DNA from: Limnohabitans sp. T6-20
Lineage (GTDB): Bacteria; Pseudomonadota; Gammaproteobacteria; Burkholderiales; Burkholderiaceae_C
NCBI RefSeq assembly: GCF_003063505.1
Contig: NZ_NERW01000001.1
Location: forward strand, 8,001 to 72,000
Length of the DNA: 64,000 nucleotides
Reading direction: 5' to 3'
In this document: positions 36,705 through 45,088 of the stretch, piece after piece
Layout of the letters: each line of letters opens with the position of its first letter
Numbering within the stretch: the first letter of the stretch is position 1
Translations under genes and position numbers: made by a program
The notes under the pieces: generated by a model
What the model was told of the DNA's origin: nothing
Databases searched by the model: none
What the model saw: only the letters and a program-made list of their open reading frames with translations

Positions 36705-36712
36705 CGAATATA
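36705..36712. promoter_or_regulatory. CGAATATA half-site between rhodanese and methyltransferase genes
   Basis: This 8-mer is identical to one arm of the perfect palindrome upstream of the sox ArsR gene (32829-32836). No matching second arm is seen. It lies 22 bases before the rhodanese start and 53 bases before the divergent methyltransferase start. Confidence 0.3.
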
Positions 36713-36764
36713 CTCAATTTTCAACCCAACAGCCCCACCGCACTTGCACAGCAACCCCAACACC

Positions 36765-37382
36765 ATGACGGCATTCAACAACCCGCGCAACACTTGGAAC
36801 CAGAGATTCGCCTCGGAGCAATACATTTTTGGGGAAGAACCCAATGCCTACCTGCGCAGCCAGATGGCGCACCTGCAAACAGGTTCCGCCCTGGCCGTCG
36901 CAGACGGTGAAGGTCGCAACGGAGTGTGGCTGGCCGAGCAAGGACTTCGCGTTGAGGCATTTGATTTTTCAGAAAATGCCGTTCAAAAAGCGCGTCTGCT
37001 GGCGGAGCGCCGCAAGCAATCGGTTGAATGGCATTGCAGCGACTGGCAATCGTTTGACTGGAAAGCAGCGCACTACAACAACGTGGTCGGCATCTTCTTT
37101 CAATTTGCCAACCCGGCAGAACGCACAGCCCTGTTTGCCAAGATGGACGCCAGCCTCCAATCCGGTGGCACGCTGGTGATACAAGGCTACACAGCTGCGC
37201 AATTGAACTTCAACACCGGTGGCCCCGGCAAACTGGACCACATGTACGATGAAACGATGATGCGCGAAGCATTTGCCAGTTACGACATCATCGACTTGAG
37301 AACCTACGAAGCCCACATTGATGAAGGCAGTGCCCACAAAGGCATGTCCGGCCTGCTGGGATTAACGGCTCGCAAGCGCTGA
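36765..37382 (+). CDS. Class I SAM-dependent methyltransferase (TehB-like)
   Basis: The 205-residue protein resembles the TehB/thiopurine S-methyltransferase group. NTWNQRFASEQYIFGEEPNAYL is a typical start, ALAVADGEGRNGVWLAEQG is the SAM site, and FEFSEN-like VEAFDFSENAVQKAR follows. It may methylate a chalcogen or thiol compound, which would fit the sulfur setting, but the substrate is unproven. The ATG at 36765 was chosen at the conserved N-terminus; the frame is open 32 codons upstream. Confidence 0.82.
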   Translation: MTAFNNPRNTWNQRFASEQYIFGEEPNAYLRSQMAHLQTGSALAVADGEGRNGVWLAEQGLRVEAFDFSENAVQKARLLAERRKQSVEWHCSDWQSFDWKAAHYNNVVGIFFQFANPAERTALFAKMDASLQSGGTLVIQGYTAAQLNFNTGGPGKLDHMYDETMMREAFASYDIIDLRTYEAHIDEGSAHKGMSGLLGLTARKR

Positions 37383-37448
37383 ACCTGAGCCTTGGGTGGC
37401 GGTTTGCACAACCATGAGGCTTCACATGCACGCCGTCACATCGCGCGG

Positions 37449-37919
37449 TCAAAGGGCTTGTCGACCTTTGGCCATGCGCTCTTCAAGATAAGGGCCATAA
37501 AAATCTGGCAAGTATCCACCCTCCATGCGCTCGGCCACTTCTTTGCCCCCAGGACCAAAGAACAGCAAGGTAGGTGCGATGGAAATGCGCCATTGTTTGA
37601 TCAGTTGATCGTGCGTGGTCTTGCGCCCTTGAAAATCCAACACCGATTGGCTGCTGCGCATGTCCAACTGAACAATGGCTGTGCCCGCCTTTTGCATGGG
37701 AACCAAATGGCTGTTGCGGGCGATGCGACAAAACGGACAACCCTCAAGACTCACCATGACGGTCAAGACCTGTTTTTGCTGAATGGCCTTGGACAACTCG
37801 TACTGCAAAGACTGCGGCATCGGCAAGAGGGAATGGGCACCCGATTGCGCAAATACACCAGAAGCCGACGCAAGGCATGCCAGTCCAACAAAGTTTCGAC
37901 GCTGGATGAGCGCAGTCAT
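37449..37919 (-). CDS. Periplasmic thioredoxin-fold protein (SoxW-like)
   Basis: The 156-residue protein has a leader with RRNF and a hydrophobic stretch ending VFAQ, followed by a thioredoxin-like fold. The redox motif is CPFC in VSLEGCPFCRIARNSHL at about residue 62, and the cis-proline region reads ISIAPTLLFFGPGG. Such proteins reduce periplasmic disulfides or keep SoxY active. The ATG at 37919 gives a compact signal; an ATG at 37934 is an alternative. Neither has a strong ribosome binding site. Confidence 0.75.
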   Translation of the reverse strand: MTALIQRRNFVGLACLASASGVFAQSGAHSLLPMPQSLQYELSKAIQQKQVLTVMVSLEGCPFCRIARNSHLVPMQKAGTAIVQLDMRSSQSVLDFQGRKTTHDQLIKQWRISIAPTLLFFGPGGKEVAERMEGGYLPDFYGPYLEERMAKGRQAL

Positions 37920-38122
37920 GCAAGGTTCAGTCATGGGATTCGATCAATGGGGAAAGCGCAAACGTTTAAATAAGTAACGATGAAATTATCAAAGATCACT
38001 GGACAACATGCAAGCTTGTCCGGTCAGCACAGTCGCCTTGGCATCGCCACTCTTGCCAAGGCACGCACCTGGAACTGAACCCATGATTGCTTGCCCAAGG
38101 TGACTCAATTGCACGGAGTCGC

Positions 38123-38136
38123 TTGACTTCCATCAA
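38123..38136. promoter_or_regulatory. FNR-type box upstream of the YeeE/YedE gene
   Basis: TTGAC-TTCC-ATCAA has one mismatch to the FNR consensus. Its centre is 70 bases before the ATG at 38200. A -10-like TAGGAT at 38159-38164 sits about 32 bases downstream of the centre, as class II activation requires. The rest of the interval 37935-38199 shows only a weak inverted repeat (GGACAA/TTGTCC near 38001-38021). Confidence 0.55.
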
Positions 38137-38199
38137 GAGCAGCCAAGATTTCAGGCATTAGGATATACATCACTTATCCCTGAAGTAACGGAGCACCGC

Positions 38200-39306
38200 A
38201 TGTCCATGACCCAATGGCTCGAAGCCTATGGAAACCCCACAGTTTTGGCCAGCGGTGGCGCTGTCATTGGTGGTTTGTTTGGTTTTTTTGCACAACGTTC
38301 GCGATTTTGTTTGCGCGCAGCAGTCATCGAATTTTGGCATCGCCGCTTTGGCGACAAATTATCCGTGTGGCTTCTGGCATTTGCATCAGCAGTGATTGCT
38401 GTACAAATCATGGTCTTGGCCGGCTGGCTGGACACCAACAACGCGCGCCAAATTTCAGCCACCGGCAGTCTCTCAGGTGCACTGATTGGTGGGCTGACCT
38501 TTGGCATCGGCATGGTCATGACGCGTGGCTGCGCCAGCCGCTTGCTGGTCCTCTCAGCCAACGGCAATTTACGGGCACTGCTTTCAGGCCTGATCTTTGC
38601 GGTCACGGCCCAATCGGCGCTTTCTGGAGTTTTGTCGCCCTTGCGCCTGGCCATCAGCAGTTGGTGGACCGTGCCGGGCGGTGCCGCGCGTGATTTGCTG
38701 GCTATCACCGGCCTCGGCCATGGTGCTGGCCTGGCCATGGGTGGCGTTTGGCTCATCGCTGCTTTGTATTTTTCTTTGCGCTCCCCCAACCGCAGCTTCT
38801 GGATGTGGGTGGGTGGTATCGGCACGGGGCTGATGGTGGCTGCCGCTTGGGGCTTTAGCCAATGGGTGGCGCGTGAATCCTTTGACCCCGTTCAAATTCA
38901 GGGTCTGACCTTCAGCGGCCCGTCTGCCGAATGGCTGATGCGGGTGATGCAATGGCCTTGGCCGCCCATTGGTTTTGATTTTGGCCTGATGCCGGGTGTT
39001 TTCCTGGGCTCGCTGATCGGCGCACTGATCGGCAAAGACTGGAAGCTCGAAGGGTTCATTGATGGCTACAGCATGCGGCGCTACATTGGCGGCGCTGTAT
39101 TGATGGGCTTTGGCTCGATGCTGGCCGGCGGCTGTGCTGTTGGCGCAGGTGTAACAGGCGGTGCAATTTTCGCAATCACCTCATGGATCAGCCTGGTGGG
39201 CATGTGGCTGGGTGCGGGTCTGACGGATCGCTGGCTCGACGGCGGCACATCAGCCCAAGTCAAACCCTTGCAGGGCATGCCCCTTTCGGGGCTGACTGCA
39301 CCTTGA
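38200..39306 (+). CDS. YeeE/YedE-family sulfur transporter (TsuA-like)
   Basis: The 368-residue inner-membrane protein has about nine or more hydrophobic segments. Conserved cysteine motifs of the family are present: RSRFCLRAAVIEF near residue 31, GMVMTRGCASRLLVLSANGN near residue 110, and MLAGGCAVGAGVTGGAIFA near residue 308. In TsuA such cysteines pass thiosulfate through the membrane. Here it would bring thiosulfate or a related sulfur species into the cytoplasm. GGAG precedes the ATG and an FNR-like box lies upstream. Confidence 0.85.
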   Translation: MSMTQWLEAYGNPTVLASGGAVIGGLFGFFAQRSRFCLRAAVIEFWHRRFGDKLSVWLLAFASAVIAVQIMVLAGWLDTNNARQISATGSLSGALIGGLTFGIGMVMTRGCASRLLVLSANGNLRALLSGLIFAVTAQSALSGVLSPLRLAISSWWTVPGGAARDLLAITGLGHGAGLAMGGVWLIAALYFSLRSPNRSFWMWVGGIGTGLMVAAAWGFSQWVARESFDPVQIQGLTFSGPSAEWLMRVMQWPWPPIGFDFGLMPGVFLGSLIGALIGKDWKLEGFIDGYSMRRYIGGAVLMGFGSMLAGGCAVGAGVTGGAIFAITSWISLVGMWLGAGLTDRWLDGGTSAQVKPLQGMPLSGLTAP

Positions 39307-39318
39307 GCAGAATCGCCG

Positions 39319-39939
39319 TCATTTGCCGCTGAGGTATTCCGCCACGGCCACCATTTCAAGTGGCGTCATTTTGCTGACGATGGCATGCATCACCGCGTTG
39401 TCGTTGGTTCGCTCGCGCTTGTTGAACTGCTGGAGCTGGGTGGCGATGTAATCGGCATACTGACCGGCCAAGCGCGGCAGTGCCGTTGTGCCCTTGCCCT
39501 CCGCCCCATGACAACTGGCGCAGGCAGCTAGGCCGCTGAACTTGTTGCCCTGGTGATAAATGTATTTGCCAACGGCAGCCAGCCCCTGATCTTTGGCGGG
39601 CTCCGTCGGAACGGCTTGTTTTTCAAAGAACTTGCCCAAGGCCACCATCTCATCGGGTGTCAGCTTGGCCACCATGTCGGCCATGGCCGTGCTCTTGCGC
39701 TTGCCTGTCTTGAAGTTTTCAAGTTGCTTGGCGGTGTATTCCCAATGCTGACCTGCCAGACGAGGAAAAACCTCACTGGATGACTCGCCTTCTGCACCAT
39801 GACAGACAAAGCAAACACCACCCACAATTTTTTTAGCGCGCGCTTCGTCAGCCTGAGCCATGACCGAAGTACCCAGAGCAGCAATGCCCAGTAGCAAAGC
39901 CGCTTTCAAAAGACGGCGCGGTGTGATTTGTTGAACCAT
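39319..39939 (-). CDS. Cytochrome c4, diheme
   Basis: The 206-residue periplasmic protein has a signal peptide ending VMAQA and two class I heme domains, CFVCHGAEGESS and CASCHGAEGKGT. It matches c4-type carriers in length and in FPRLAGQHWEYTAKQL and LPRLAGQYADYIATQL. It likely links flavocytochrome c or Sox enzymes to a terminal oxidase. GAGG lies before the ATG. It is convergent with the YeeE/YedE gene and separated from fccB by a terminator. Confidence 0.92.
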   Translation of the reverse strand: MVQQITPRRLLKAALLLGIAALGTSVMAQADEARAKKIVGGVCFVCHGAEGESSSEVFPRLAGQHWEYTAKQLENFKTGKRKSTAMADMVAKLTPDEMVALGKFFEKQAVPTEPAKDQGLAAVGKYIYHQGNKFSGLAACASCHGAEGKGTTALPRLAGQYADYIATQLQQFNKRERTNDNAVMHAIVSKMTPLEMVAVAEYLSGK

Positions 39940-39971
39940 GAAAGACCTCGACTTGTAAAAAATAATGGTCG

Positions 39972-40007
39972 TAAAAAAACGCCGCGAGTCTGGCGACTGC
40001 GGCGTTT
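39972..40007 (-). terminator. Terminator after the first fccB
   Basis: AAACGCCGC-G-AGTC pairs with GACT-GCGGCGTTT around TGGC with one bulged base. A seven-base A-run on the left becomes U7 in the minus-strand transcript. Confidence 0.88.
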
Positions 40008-40019
40008 ATCAGGTGAACC

Positions 40020-41294
40020 TCACGCCAGCGTATCGGCCCAGATGTTGCGAGCCCACGCGTGGGCATAGCGACCTTCCAACTCATTGGCAGCGCTGGAAAC
40101 ACCACCAGAGCCTGGCACCGTCAGCATGGTCTTCTTGTCTGCGTCATAACGGTGCACGCTGGCCACATGGACCACATCTTCCGAGCTGACAAAGCTGTAG
40201 CAGGTGTTGTTGTAAATCGGCATGGGGTTGACTTCTTTGCCCATCAACAGAGCCACCACGGCGGCCGCACAGGTTTTGCCGTGCTGGTTGGCCATGTGAC
40301 CCGACTTGGGCATGCCCGGTGCGATCTGGATCGAGTCACCCAACACGTGCACGTTTTTGGCTGCCTTCGATTCAAAGGTCAGGAAATCAACCTCACACCA
40401 GCGCTTGTTGGCCGTGGCCAAACCCGCGTTGAGGGCGATGTCACCGGCGCGCATTTCAGGAATGACGTTGAGCACGCTGGCCTTGATGTCGTCATTGAAT
40501 TCAAACTTCAAGGTGTTGGTGGCGGCATCGACATCGGTCACGCGGTGTTTGCCACGGTACTCGACGATGCCCTTGTAACGCTCGGCCCAGGCCTTCTTGA
40601 ACAAAGGACCTTTGGAGGTCACATCGTCGTTGGCGTCCAGAATCAGGACCTTGCTCTTGGGTTTGGCCTTGGTGAAATATTCGGCCACTTGGCAAGCACG
40701 TTCATACGGGCCGGGAGGGCAGCGGTAAGGTGCCAGCGGGATCGACATGGCGAACACGCCACCATCGGGCATGGCTTCGAGCTGCTTGCGCAGGGTGAGA
40801 GTTTGCGCGCCCGCCTTCCAGGCGTGCATGACTTTGTCTTTGGCATCCGCCTTGGCCATGCCGGGCAAAGTTTCCCACATGAAGTCCACGCCGGGCGAGA
40901 CGATCAGACGGTCATAGGCCAATTCGGTGCCACCGGCCAGTTTGACGATGCGCTTGTCGGCGTCGATGGTGTTGACGCGGTCCTTGATGATGGTGACACC
41001 GTGACGCTTGGTCAAGTTGTCATAGGGTGTGGTGATCTCGGCGATGGTCTTGCTGCCGCCAATCACCAAATTGGAGATGGGGCAGGAAATGAACGCATCG
41101 TTGGGCTCGACCAAGGTGACCTGAATTTTATGCTCAGACCACATGCGCAAGTATTTGGCAGCTGTCGCGCCGGCATAACCACCGCCAATGACCACCACTT
41201 TGGGGCCGCTGCCGCCACCCATGGTGGCACAACCCGAAACCAAACCCATGGCTCCCAATGCGGAACCTGTCTGCAAAAAATGACGACGTTGCAT
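40020..41294 (-). CDS. fccB: Flavocytochrome c sulfide dehydrogenase flavoprotein subunit, copy 1
   Basis: The 424-residue periplasmic FAD protein oxidises sulfide and passes electrons to the cytochrome subunit encoded just upstream. The leader MQRRHFLQTGSALGAMGL carries a Tat motif and ends with a cysteine (VSGCAT), possibly a lipobox. FAD-binding GGGYAGATAAKYL follows. Redox-active cysteines are likely in ISCPISNLV and NKRWCEVDF, and VHVLGDSIQ is the second FAD contact. It is also called SoxF. A near-duplicate (about 89% identity by hand) lies at 56022-57296. Confidence 0.92.
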   Translation of the reverse strand: MQRRHFLQTGSALGAMGLVSGCATMGGGSGPKVVVIGGGYAGATAAKYLRMWSEHKIQVTLVEPNDAFISCPISNLVIGGSKTIAEITTPYDNLTKRHGVTIIKDRVNTIDADKRIVKLAGGTELAYDRLIVSPGVDFMWETLPGMAKADAKDKVMHAWKAGAQTLTLRKQLEAMPDGGVFAMSIPLAPYRCPPGPYERACQVAEYFTKAKPKSKVLILDANDDVTSKGPLFKKAWAERYKGIVEYRGKHRVTDVDAATNTLKFEFNDDIKASVLNVIPEMRAGDIALNAGLATANKRWCEVDFLTFESKAAKNVHVLGDSIQIAPGMPKSGHMANQHGKTCAAAVVALLMGKEVNPMPIYNNTCYSFVSSEDVVHVASVHRYDADKKTMLTVPGSGGVSSAANELEGRYAHAWARNIWADTLA

Positions 41295-41305
41295 GGCTGT
41301 ATTCC

Positions 41306-41611
41306 TTATTTCTTTTGGGCGGCAAAGTAGCCAGCGATTGCGACGATTTGGTCGTCGGAATAGCCTTTGGACAGCTGGTGCATGATGGTGGCAGGTTTGC
41401 GACCTGACTTGAAATCCAACATTTTCTTGACCATGTCATCTTTGTTGGCTCCGGCCAACGACTCCATGCCCAACTGTGCATGTCCATCGGTGCCGTGGCA
41501 AGCTGCACACGATGCAGCCCAGCTGCGCACATGCAGCGGATCAACCTGAGCTTGCGCCAAGCCTGAAAGTGTAAGCAGCGCAGCGGCGCTCAAAGCATGT
41601 TGAATTTTCAT
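41306..41611 (-). CDS. fccA: Flavocytochrome c cytochrome subunit, copy 1
   Basis: The 101-residue monoheme cytochrome has a signal peptide ending LAQA and the heme motif CAACHGTDGHAQLG. A methionine-rich helix and the C-terminal IVAIAGYFAAQKK complete the fold. It is encoded 11 bases before fccB and is its electron acceptor, also called SoxE. It is shorter than the diheme FccA of purple sulfur bacteria. GAGGAG precedes the ATG. Confidence 0.9.
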   Translation of the reverse strand: MKIQHALSAAALLTLSGLAQAQVDPLHVRSWAASCAACHGTDGHAQLGMESLAGANKDDMVKKMLDFKSGRKPATIMHQLSKGYSDDQIVAIAGYFAAQKK

Positions 41612-41655
41612 GAAAACTCCTCAAAAAACGGATTGATGACGGTCAAGATGAACCT

Positions 41656-42066
41656 TCATGGGCGCAAATAGACAAAGCCTTCTTTGGCTTGCAGTTTGGC
41701 CACTTCAGCGACACCCGAAGGAACCACCTTGGCTTCCATCTGGACCTTGTCTGTAGATATTTTGCGTGAGACCAATGTGTTGTTGCACACACGGAACTCC
41801 ACCCCTTTGCCCACCAGCTCGCTTACGCTACCTGCAAAAGGTTGGTCCATCTGGTTGGTTGCTCCGTCGAGCAAAAAGTCGATCCCCAAGCCGTGAGTTA
41901 CAACGACAATCTTGGCTGTCGGATCTGCATTGAGGTGATTTCGAATGTTGCCTATCGCGCGCGAAGCCTGAGGAATGCCCTCACTCAAGTGATAGACCAC
42001 CTTGATTTGCGCCATGGTCAAGGTACTGGCCAGCAGGCCTGAAATCAAAAACAACCAACGTTTCAT
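41656..42066 (-). CDS. Exported DsrE-fold protein
   Basis: The 136-residue protein has a signal peptide (about residues 1-19, ending LTMAQ) and a DsrE/TusD-like fold with IKVVYHLSEG, KIVVVTHGLGIDFLLDGA and VEFRVCNNTLVSRKI. The cysteine in FRVCNNTL is the conserved sulfur-binding position of many DsrE proteins. It may accept or buffer sulfane sulfur from flavocytochrome c. The ATG at 42066 starts the signal. It lies between the ArsR gene and fccA. Confidence 0.82.
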   Translation of the reverse strand: MKRWLFLISGLLASTLTMAQIKVVYHLSEGIPQASRAIGNIRNHLNADPTAKIVVVTHGLGIDFLLDGATNQMDQPFAGSVSELVGKGVEFRVCNNTLVSRKISTDKVQMEAKVVPSGVAEVAKLQAKEGFVYLRP

Positions 42067-42144
42067 TCGTGTCTCCTGATAGACGGATATTAGCGCCTTG
42101 AAGTGCATGGGCACGACAGTGGAAACCCGACTCGAAACTGACGC

Positions 42145-42477
42145 TCAACTTTCAATATCGGTTTGCTTACATACGGCTCGGCAAATGTTCACTATGTTGT
42201 TGTTGACAATGCGGTAATAAATTTGAACGCCATCACGGCGCTTGTCCAGCACACCCGCCTGATATAGGGTATTCAAGTGTTGCGACATATTAGGCTGGGT
42301 CGTGTCGATCTCACTCAACAGTTCACCCACGTTTTTTTCACCGCTGCACAGGCAACTGATGATCCGCAGTCGCATGGGGGCCGACATCACACGAAATACT
42401 TCTGCAGCCTTTTCTATTTGCTCGTCCGAAACTGCCATGGACTTATCTTGAACCGATTTTTTGGCCGTAGTGACCAT
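42145..42477 (-). CDS. ArsR-family repressor of the fcc operon (BigR/SqrR-like), copy 1
   Basis: The 110-residue winged-helix regulator has the DNA-recognition region TTQPNMSQHLNTLYQAGVL. Cysteines lie in SCLCSGEKNVGEL and in ICRAVCKQ, matching the persulfide-sensing pair of BigR/SqrR. It heads the leftward dsrE-like, fccA, fccB genes. It is closely related to the ArsR genes at 32487 and 57659. The ATG at 42477 is used; a second ATG at about residue 14 is possible. Confidence 0.86.
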   Translation of the reverse strand: MVTTAKKSVQDKSMAVSDEQIEKAAEVFRVMSAPMRLRIISCLCSGEKNVGELLSEIDTTQPNMSQHLNTLYQAGVLDKRRDGVQIYYRIVNNNIVNICRAVCKQTDIES

Positions 42478-42488
42478 ATTTTTTCCCG

Positions 42489-42506
42489 TCTAATTTCAGA
42501 GTTAGA
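42489..42506. promoter_or_regulatory. Possible operator upstream of the fcc ArsR gene
   Basis: TCTAA and TTAGA form an imperfect inverted repeat across 8 bases (TTTCAGAG), 12 bases before the ArsR start. It is weaker than the site at 32815. Confidence 0.3.
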
Positions 42507-42604
42507 TCTTGATTGTCCCCGAAAACGAAAGGCAGCAGGATCGCCCCCCGCATCAGTTATGGCAACAATCAGTCGACACGCAAGGGTTAACCCTGGCTCG
42601 GACC

Positions 42605-42618
42605 TTGATCCATGTCAA
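42605..42618. promoter_or_regulatory. FNR-type box between ArsR and rhodanese genes
   Basis: TTGAT-CCAT-GTCAA has one mismatch to the consensus and extends to the 18-base CCTTGA-N6-TCAAGG palindrome. Its centre is 68 bases before the rhodanese ATG at 42680, and a -10-like CATGAT lies at 42644-42649. Confidence 0.55.
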
Positions 42619-42679
42619 GGCCATTTGCAGCCCCAAAAGAGATCATGATTTCACCTTTTTATCTTTTTACACACTGATC

Positions 42680-43258
42680 ATGAAACGCATTTCAGCTTGG
42701 ATTCTCGGACTGGGTTTTGTAAGCGTGGCTTTTGGCCAAGCCGCCGTCATTCCCGTTGGGACAGCATTGAATATTTTTGACAATCAAAAGTCTGTCATTG
42801 TGAAGACGGCCAAAGGCGCGGTGGAAATTACCCGCGTAATGACGGTGGCTGCCAAAAACGGCGGAACACTCCAGCCTCTGATCCCCGTGCCTGGCGTGCA
42901 TCCTGTCGGCGAGATTGAAATCCTGGAGGCCTTAAGCGACCGCAACGCCCTGGTCGTGGACATGCGAGACACCAACGACCGAGTCAAAGGCACGATTCCG
43001 GGTTCAGTGGGCATACCATACACTGAGGTCGCATCTCGCCTGAATGAGCTGGGTTGCCAAAAAACAGGCTCACAGTGGAACTGCTCCGCAGCCAAAAAGG
43101 TATTTGCCTTCTGCAATGGTCCTGTTTGCCCCCAGAGTCCCGCTGCTATCCGCGCCATGACACGCGACGGATTCCCGGCAGACAAAATTTATTACTATCG
43201 CGGTGGCATGCTCGACTGGGATGCACTGGGTTTGACGATAGTAAAAGACGAGTTCTGA
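42680..43258 (+). CDS. Exported rhodanese with two-cysteine catalytic loop
   Basis: The 192-residue protein has a signal peptide (about residues 1-20, ending FGQA) and an N-terminal region of about 60 residues before the rhodanese domain. The domain has LVVDMRDTNDRVKGTIPG and the active-site loop FAFCNGPVCPQSPAA, which carries two cysteines five residues apart. A further pair lies in LGCQKTGSQWNCSAAK. The ATG at 42680 starts the signal; the open frame upstream has no signal character. It lies divergent from the ArsR-fcc operon. Confidence 0.82.
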   Translation: MKRISAWILGLGFVSVAFGQAAVIPVGTALNIFDNQKSVIVKTAKGAVEITRVMTVAAKNGGTLQPLIPVPGVHPVGEIEILEALSDRNALVVDMRDTNDRVKGTIPGSVGIPYTEVASRLNELGCQKTGSQWNCSAAKKVFAFCNGPVCPQSPAAIRAMTRDGFPADKIYYYRGGMLDWDALGLTIVKDEF

Positions 43259-43301
43259 TCTCACAGTTGAACAACCCTTTCACAGTATAAAAATCCAGCC
43301 A

Positions 43302-43328
43302 CTGCGGCCCCTTCAACTGGGGCCGCAG
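43302..43328 (+). terminator. Hairpin after the exported rhodanese
   Basis: CTGCGGCCCC pairs with GGGGCCGCAG around TTCAACT. The stem is very stable but the following TCATTTGG is only weakly T-rich. Confidence 0.6.
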
Positions 43329-43346
43329 TCATTTGGTGAAAGCGAA

Positions 43347-44675
43347 ATGCGCATGAACGCTCGATTTCTACCCACGGACGACGACTTACGTTTTGAATTG
43401 CACAACGAAGTGCACGCCAGACCATCGGCACGTGTGCGTTTGCCAGCACTCATTACCTATGTCGCGGTGCTCAATGAGGGGATCAGTCGAGAAATAGAAC
43501 GTCATCACCTGAGCACATTGCCCGGGCAGGACGGGGTGACAGCGGAGCAGACCAAAGGTCATTTTTTGCGACTGAGGTGCGCGGACTTTACCGTCAAATG
43601 GGAACGGCATACCGAATTCACAAGGTACTCGATCGTCCAAGCGCTGCCCGCGAATGCCACTTCGGTAAATGATTTACCCGCAATGGCACAGCAAGTGGCA
43701 ACCGGAACGACGTGGCTGCGTGAAATTCCAGGAAGAACTGTGGTGGCCATCCAACTGGCAATGTTGACCGAAAACATTTCTAATACCGCACTCATTGAAA
43801 AAGCACAGCAATGGCTTGGTGACGGAACCATCATTGGCTCACGAATGGGCAACCTCAATGAGCACCAATCCCACTCCATGCTGCTGACCAACTTGCGCAT
43901 TGGTACAGATGGTTTTGAGCGCATGCTGGTGATGGCCCCCCCCGACACACCAGACGGCCGGGCTGGGCGAATTTCACAACGCGTTCTCGAGTTGGAAACC
44001 TACAGACTCATGGCACTGCGAGGTCTACCCATTGCCAAGCAACTGTCCAGCGCGCTGGCTCAGGCTGAGAACAGACTGGCTGAGATCACGGTACGTCTGG
44101 AGTCCAAACGCGAAAACGACCAATCCCTGTTGGACGACTTGGTGGCGTTGGCTGCACACGTGGAGCGGGCAACAGCCGAGCATGGCTATCGATTTTCAGC
44201 GACACGCGCCTACAACGCCATTGTTCAGGAGCGCATTGCCGAATTGCGAGAGCGACCGATCGCAGGAACCCAAACCGTCGGCGAATTCATGCAAAGACGT
44301 CTGGCCCCAGCCATGGCCACCGTTGCGGCGACATCTCAAAGAATGGCTGCCTTGGCAGAGCGCATCACACGCACGAGCGCACTGCTGCGCACCCGTGTCG
44401 ACATCGCAGCAGAAATACACAACCAAGAACTACTGGAAAAACTCACACGCGGCCAAGACCTTCAGTTGCAACTGCAGTCCACAGTTGAAGGGCTTTCCAT
44501 CGCGGCAATTTCATACTATGTAGTGAGCTTGGTGCTTTATTTTGGTAAAGCACTCAAAGCCGCTGGCCTGCCTATTCATCCAGAAATCATGGCAGGTCTG
44601 CTCACGCCCGTCGTACTCTGGCTAGTCTGGAAAACTGTCCAACGCATTCACGCGCGCTTGAATACAGCGCACTGA
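43347..44675 (+). CDS. DUF3422 family membrane protein
   Basis: The 442-residue protein matches DUF3422. It begins with DLRFELHNEVHARP, has a long helical, charged middle (about residues 200-390) and two C-terminal hydrophobic segments (ISYYVVSLVLYFGKAL and ILLTPVVLWLVW-like). A coiled-coil in the cytoplasm with a C-terminal membrane anchor is likely. The function is unknown. Two ATG codons (43347, 43353) can serve as the start. Confidence 0.82.
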   Translation: MRMNARFLPTDDDLRFELHNEVHARPSARVRLPALITYVAVLNEGISREIERHHLSTLPGQDGVTAEQTKGHFLRLRCADFTVKWERHTEFTRYSIVQALPANATSVNDLPAMAQQVATGTTWLREIPGRTVVAIQLAMLTENISNTALIEKAQQWLGDGTIIGSRMGNLNEHQSHSMLLTNLRIGTDGFERMLVMAPPDTPDGRAGRISQRVLELETYRLMALRGLPIAKQLSSALAQAENRLAEITVRLESKRENDQSLLDDLVALAAHVERATAEHGYRFSATRAYNAIVQERIAELRERPIAGTQTVGEFMQRRLAPAMATVAATSQRMAALAERITRTSALLRTRVDIAAEIHNQELLEKLTRGQDLQLQLQSTVEGLSIAAISYYVVSLVLYFGKALKAAGLPIHPEIMAGLLTPVVLWLVWKTVQRIHARLNTAH

Positions 44676-44678
44676 GTC

Positions 44679-44703
44679 ATGGATGTGCACGGGACACATC
44701 CAT
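44679..44703. terminator. Hairpin between convergent DUF3422 and AhpD-like genes
   Basis: ATGGATGTG pairs with CACATCCAT around CACGGGA. No T-run is present on either side. It may separate the convergent transcripts. Confidence 0.5.
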
Positions 44704-44714
44704 GCAGTGAGTGG

Positions 44715-45068
44715 TCAAGCCTGAACAGGCGCAAACGCTTCCCAGGCCGCCAGTGCTTCAGCGGTGTACATCAAGGCGGGCCCCCCACCCATGTACACGC
44801 ACACGGCCAGCATTTCTTCCAACTCCTGACGTGTGCAGCCCAAACGGCGCAAAGCCTTGACATGAAAGCCGATGCAGCCAGAGCAATGCTGGGTGATGCC
44901 GATGGCCAAAGCGATCAGTTCTTTATGCTTCTCACTCACTGCCCCTTCGGTCATGGCCGCCTTGGCCAACTGGCCAAAGCCCTGCATGGCCTCGGGCTGG
45001 CCTTTGCGCAAGCCGCCCAAAGACTGGTTGATGTTCTGGATCAGTGCTGGATGGTCAAATGTACTCAT
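44715..45068 (-). CDS. AhpD-like/carboxymuconolactone decarboxylase family protein
   Basis: The 117-residue all-helical protein has the redox motif CSGC in QHCSGCIGFHVKALRRLG (about residues 62-79) with the following histidine, the arrangement seen in AhpD-type thiol peroxidase partners. KELIALAIGITQ and LAVCVYMGGGPALMYTAEAL complete the domain. It may reduce peroxides or persulfides. The ATG at 45068 starts the family sequence; the open frame begins eight codons earlier and there overlaps the rhodanese gene by four bases. Confidence 0.82.
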   Translation of the reverse strand: MSTFDHPALIQNINQSLGGLRKGQPEAMQGFGQLAKAAMTEGAVSEKHKELIALAIGITQHCSGCIGFHVKALRRLGCTRQELEEMLAVCVYMGGGPALMYTAEALAAWEAFAPVQA

Positions 45069-45088
45069 GCTGTTTACTTTCGAAAAAT

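Noticed and set aside
38001-38021. GGACAA/TTGTCC inverted repeat as an operator
   Set aside because: Six-base arms with a 9-base spacer are expected by chance at this scale, and it is not placed at a promoter I can recognise.
43347-44675. DUF3422 protein as part of the sulfur pathway
   Set aside because: It lies in the block, but nothing in its sequence (no redox cysteine pattern, no cofactor site) supports a sulfur role.
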